Part shown: positions 6,209 to 7,580 of the stretch, piece after piece
Layout of the letters: each line of letters opens with the position of its first letter
Position numbering within the stretch: position 1 is the stretch's first letter
From: DAOUBA01 sp034432855
Lineage (GTDB): Bacteria; Chloroflexota; Anaerolineae; B4-G1
Direction: 5' to 3'
DNA length: 7,580 bases
NCBI GenBank assembly: GCA_034432855.1
Contig: DAOUBA010000167.1
Span: 1-7,580, forward strand
The notes under the pieces: model-generated
Database searches by the model: none
The model's input: only the letters and a program-made list of their open reading frames with translations
Told to the model about the DNA's origin: nothing
Position numbers and translations under genes: made by a program

Positions 6209-6556
6209 CTATTGCCCATAAACAGTTCTCTCTTCACCGAATAGTATCCCAACGTGGCCCGATTGGATAAGCATGTCAACAATCTCGTCTCCACTGCTGT
6301 ATCCTGGGTCCCACTTTGAGAATCCTGTTCCACGGAATCCTATGATCTTGATCTCGGAGGCTACTGTGCTGCCCGATTGCCGCGCAGCGAACTCGGGGTC
6401 ATAGGGCACCAGCGCACGGCTTGATAGGATGGCCTCTGTCCCAGGCACCCCACGCACGCGCGGCGCACCCGCCTCCACCCCCTCCGCCCCGCCCGGGCGC
6501 GGACGCATCCGCGGATTCCCATCCACGTCCGCGTCGAACCGGCTCAGCGCAGGCAC
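6209..6556 (-). pseudogene. Toxin-like C-terminal tail of an RHS/polymorphic-toxin orphan module
   Basis: The open frame (115 codons from a GTG at 6556, true start unknown) begins in the linker DVPALSRFDADVDGNPR. It passes through a Gly/Pro/Arg-rich low-complexity stretch and ends in a distinct globular piece: EIKIIGFRGTGF, SKWDPGYSSGDEIVDML, IQSGHVGILFGEERTVYGQ. I do not recognise the family with certainty. The GHVGI-like core followed by a G-rich turn suggests a small alpha/beta effector domain, possibly cut short, since it ends abruptly after YGQ. The globular part (about 6209-6400) is visibly less GC-rich than the linker, as is common for swapped toxin tips. The stop lies 14 bases from the edge of the palindromic element. 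No immunity gene follows. It is out of frame with the preceding pre-toxin fragment, so it is annotated as a remnant. Confidence 0.45.
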
Positions 6557-6569
6557 GTCCGCCGCACGC
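6519..6569. repeat. RHS junction repeat, copy 1
   Basis: These 51 bases match 7061-7111 at 47 positions (differences at 6530, 6544, 6546 and 6548). Similarity continues more weakly to the shared 12-mer TCCCGCGGGTTC at 6631-6642, against 7179-7190 in the other copy. On the minus strand the repeat joins the pre-toxin region to the toxin tail. Confidence 0.8.
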
Positions 6570-6570
6570 C

Positions 6571-6900
6571 CCCACCTGTGTCGTGCGCCACGTCGCCGCC
6601 GTGACCCCAGGCCCCACGTCCGGCGCGATGTCCCGCGGGTTCAGCAGGTTCGCGCTCCACTCCTCCCCGCGCACCACGTTCAGCGCCGCCTGCGCCGCCC
6701 GCCCGCCGACGAACCCGGCCGGCGCCGTCTCGGCAATGCCCCACACTACCACGCCCCCGCCCGGCAGCAGCGGCATCACCAACGCTCATCCCGCGCTGCA
6801 CCACACTGCCGATGGCCGCGCCCATAGCAATGGGCGCCGGCGCCGTGCCGCCGGTGACGACTACCGGATGGTCAAAGTGCTCCCGCCCACCCGACCGCAA
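6571..6900 (-). pseudogene. Degenerate second copy of an RHS pre-toxin region
   Basis: Two minus frames have protein-like sequence that only joins by a frameshift near 6780. The upstream part reads VVVTGGTAPAPIAMGAAIGS; the downstream part reads FVGGRAAQAALNVVRGEEWS and then ANLLNPRDIAPDVGPGVTA. The NPRD...DVG...ACGGRAC path aligns with NPRDVWNWVALAADVG...ACGGRAC of the RHS fragment at 7058-7471, with a two-residue length difference, so the two pieces are paralogous. It is extremely GC-rich, and other frames stay open by composition only. I interpret it as the linker of a displaced orphan C-terminal module, eroded by at least one frameshift. Confidence 0.45.
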
Positions 6901-7057
6901 AGAGTCGGGGGGGTCAATGTCTCAATTACTGCCAGTATACCCCGATTCGCTTCACGCTGTCAAACGACGGACAAAGCGAAGGGCGCGGAGTCTCAAAAAG
7001 GCCACTGCGCCCTATACACGCCTCGATGCAGCTTTAGTGCAGTTGCATTATGTGCAC
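6901..7057. other. Spacer between the two RHS fragments, no gene seen
   Basis: This stretch is less GC-rich than its flanks, and no frame on either strand shows protein-like sequence. It holds a 7-bp inverted repeat TTCGCTT/AAGCGAA (6946-6952 and 6974-6980) and an AT-containing TGCA-rich segment near 7028-7056. It separates the end of the main RHS fragment from the second copy and may be decayed toxin or immunity sequence. Confidence 0.35.
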
Positions 7058-7471
7058 CTACCATCCACGTCTGCGTCGAACCGGCCCGGTGCAGGCACGT
7101 CCGCCGCACGCTACCGCCGGCACGCCTGGCAGCACCACTGCCCCCACATCCGCCGCCAGCGCCACCCAGTTCCAGACATCCCGCGGGTTCCGGTAGACCT
7201 CGTAGATGTCCCAGCCGATGCCGATGATGTCCCAGACTGTCTCCACCCAGTGGCCGCTGGGGTCGGTGTACCGCAGGGGGTTGTTGGTAATGTACGCATA
7301 CCGGTTCAGGCTCTGCGGGTTGCCCGGCTCCGGGACGATGCTGTCGGCGCTGATGAAGCGCCCAAGGGCCGGGTGGTAGTAGCGGGCACGGTAGTCGTAG
7401 AGGCCCAGGGCCCCATCCCAGCGCTGGGCGATGAAGAAGCGGTCGGTGGGGAAGACCCCATGCGCGTCAAC
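7058..7471 (-). pseudogene. RHS-repeat protein, C-terminal core fragment with pre-toxin region
   Basis: The minus frame is open from 7471 to a TAG at 7058-7060 (137 codons, no start). It contains the hallmark RHS core end: FPTDRFFIAQRWDGALGLYD, YRARYYHPALGRFISADS, IVPEPGNPQS and LNRYAYITNNPLRYTDPSG. The conserved DPxG boundary is followed by WVETVWDIIGIGWDIYEVYR, then NPRDVWNWVALAADVGAVV and LPGVPAV, which is the variable pre-toxin part. RHS proteins are large wrapped-shell proteins that deliver a C-terminal toxin. Here the upstream repeats are missing because a transposase C-terminus abuts at 7472. The frame ends within the junction repeat before any toxin domain. Both ends are therefore broken and the piece is not a working gene in this window. 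Confidence 0.85.
7061..7111. repeat. RHS junction repeat, copy 2
   Basis: This is the partner of 6519-6569 (47 of 51 identical, differences at 7072, 7086, 7088 and 7090), in direct orientation and 542 bases away. It lies at the very end of the RHS core fragment, which stops three bases beyond it. Confidence 0.8.
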
Positions 7472-7579
7472 CTAAGGGCTGATTGCAGTCACCGCAATTT
7501 GTGTGCAGGTACTGAGGCGGGAGCGGCGTTTGTCCTTGAGGGCAAAACGCCGCCAACGGCGGAGCAGGTCTTCCAGGGT
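7472..7579 (-). CDS. C-terminus of a probable IS transposase (partial)
   Basis: The minus frame enters from the window edge and runs 35 codons to TAG at 7472-7474. It reads TLEDLLRRWRRFALKDKRRS and then RLSTCTQIAVTAISP. The dense basic/aromatic helix, and its position directly against a broken RHS gene, fit the tail of an insertion-sequence transposase. The IS family cannot be told from this much. The sequence just outside the stop, GGTTGACGCGCAT on the minus strand (about 7459-7471), is a candidate for the IS terminal inverted repeat. The rest of the element lies beyond 7580. Confidence 0.5.
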   Translation of the reverse strand, partial: TLEDLLRRWRRFALKDKRRSRLSTCTQIAVTAISP

Positions 7580-7580
7580 T

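Noticed and set aside
6421..7227. A 268-codon plus-strand open frame rich in Pro, Arg and His
   Set aside because: It stays open only because of high GC content. The minus strand carries recognisable RHS sequence over the same bases.

Overview
The window looks like a GC-rich chromosomal segment of a Chloroflexota bacterium (Anaerolineae or Chloroflexia type). This is an inference from style, not from a marker gene: secreted lipoproteins with Pro/Thr-rich linkers, an M6-like secreted protein, RHS/polymorphic-toxin debris, and a TGTCATTGCGAG-type intergenic palindrome. The only core gene is rplS (ribosomal protein L19).

Layout. Positions 155-2393 hold a two-gene minus-strand operon, read from a good sigma-70-type promoter at 2424-2452. 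The first gene is a membrane-anchored redoxin (1719-2393) whose frame is interrupted by one TGA (2040-2042). That TGA lies where a peroxiredoxin-like fold carries its catalytic Cys, and a hairpin shaped like a bacterial SECIS follows it. I read it as a candidate selenoprotein. Seven bases after its stop comes a lipoprotein (155-1711) with DUF348-like, G5 and TolB-like beta-propeller regions. A divergent extended -10 promoter (2638-2666) drives rplS (2730-3095), which ends in a strong intrinsic terminator (3122-3153). The next gene starts only 16 bases past the terminator and encodes a class I glutamine-amidotransferase-like hydrolase of the PuuD/C26 family (3170-3898). Two bases later comes a 650-residue lipoprotein related to immune-inhibitor-A-like M6 metallopeptidases (3901-5853), whose zinc motif HExxH has become RQFQR.

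The right quarter is accessory and decayed. Positions 5891-6195 form a roughly 300-bp composite element bounded by inverted repeats and full of internal hairpins. Beyond it, on the minus strand, lie remnants of an RHS-type polymorphic toxin locus. There is an RHS core C-terminus (7058-7471), a second degenerate copy of the pre-toxin region (about 6571-6900) and a compositionally different toxin-like tail (6209-6556). The two pre-toxin pieces share a diverged repeat, as expected for a main RHS gene and a displaced orphan C-terminus. The RHS core is cut on its upstream side by the C-terminus of a transposase (7472-7579) that runs off the window.

The strongest candidate for something new is the selenocysteine-type redoxin. 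Next are the catalytically dead M6-like lipoprotein and the RHS junction structure. No CRISPR array, tRNA or rRNA was seen.
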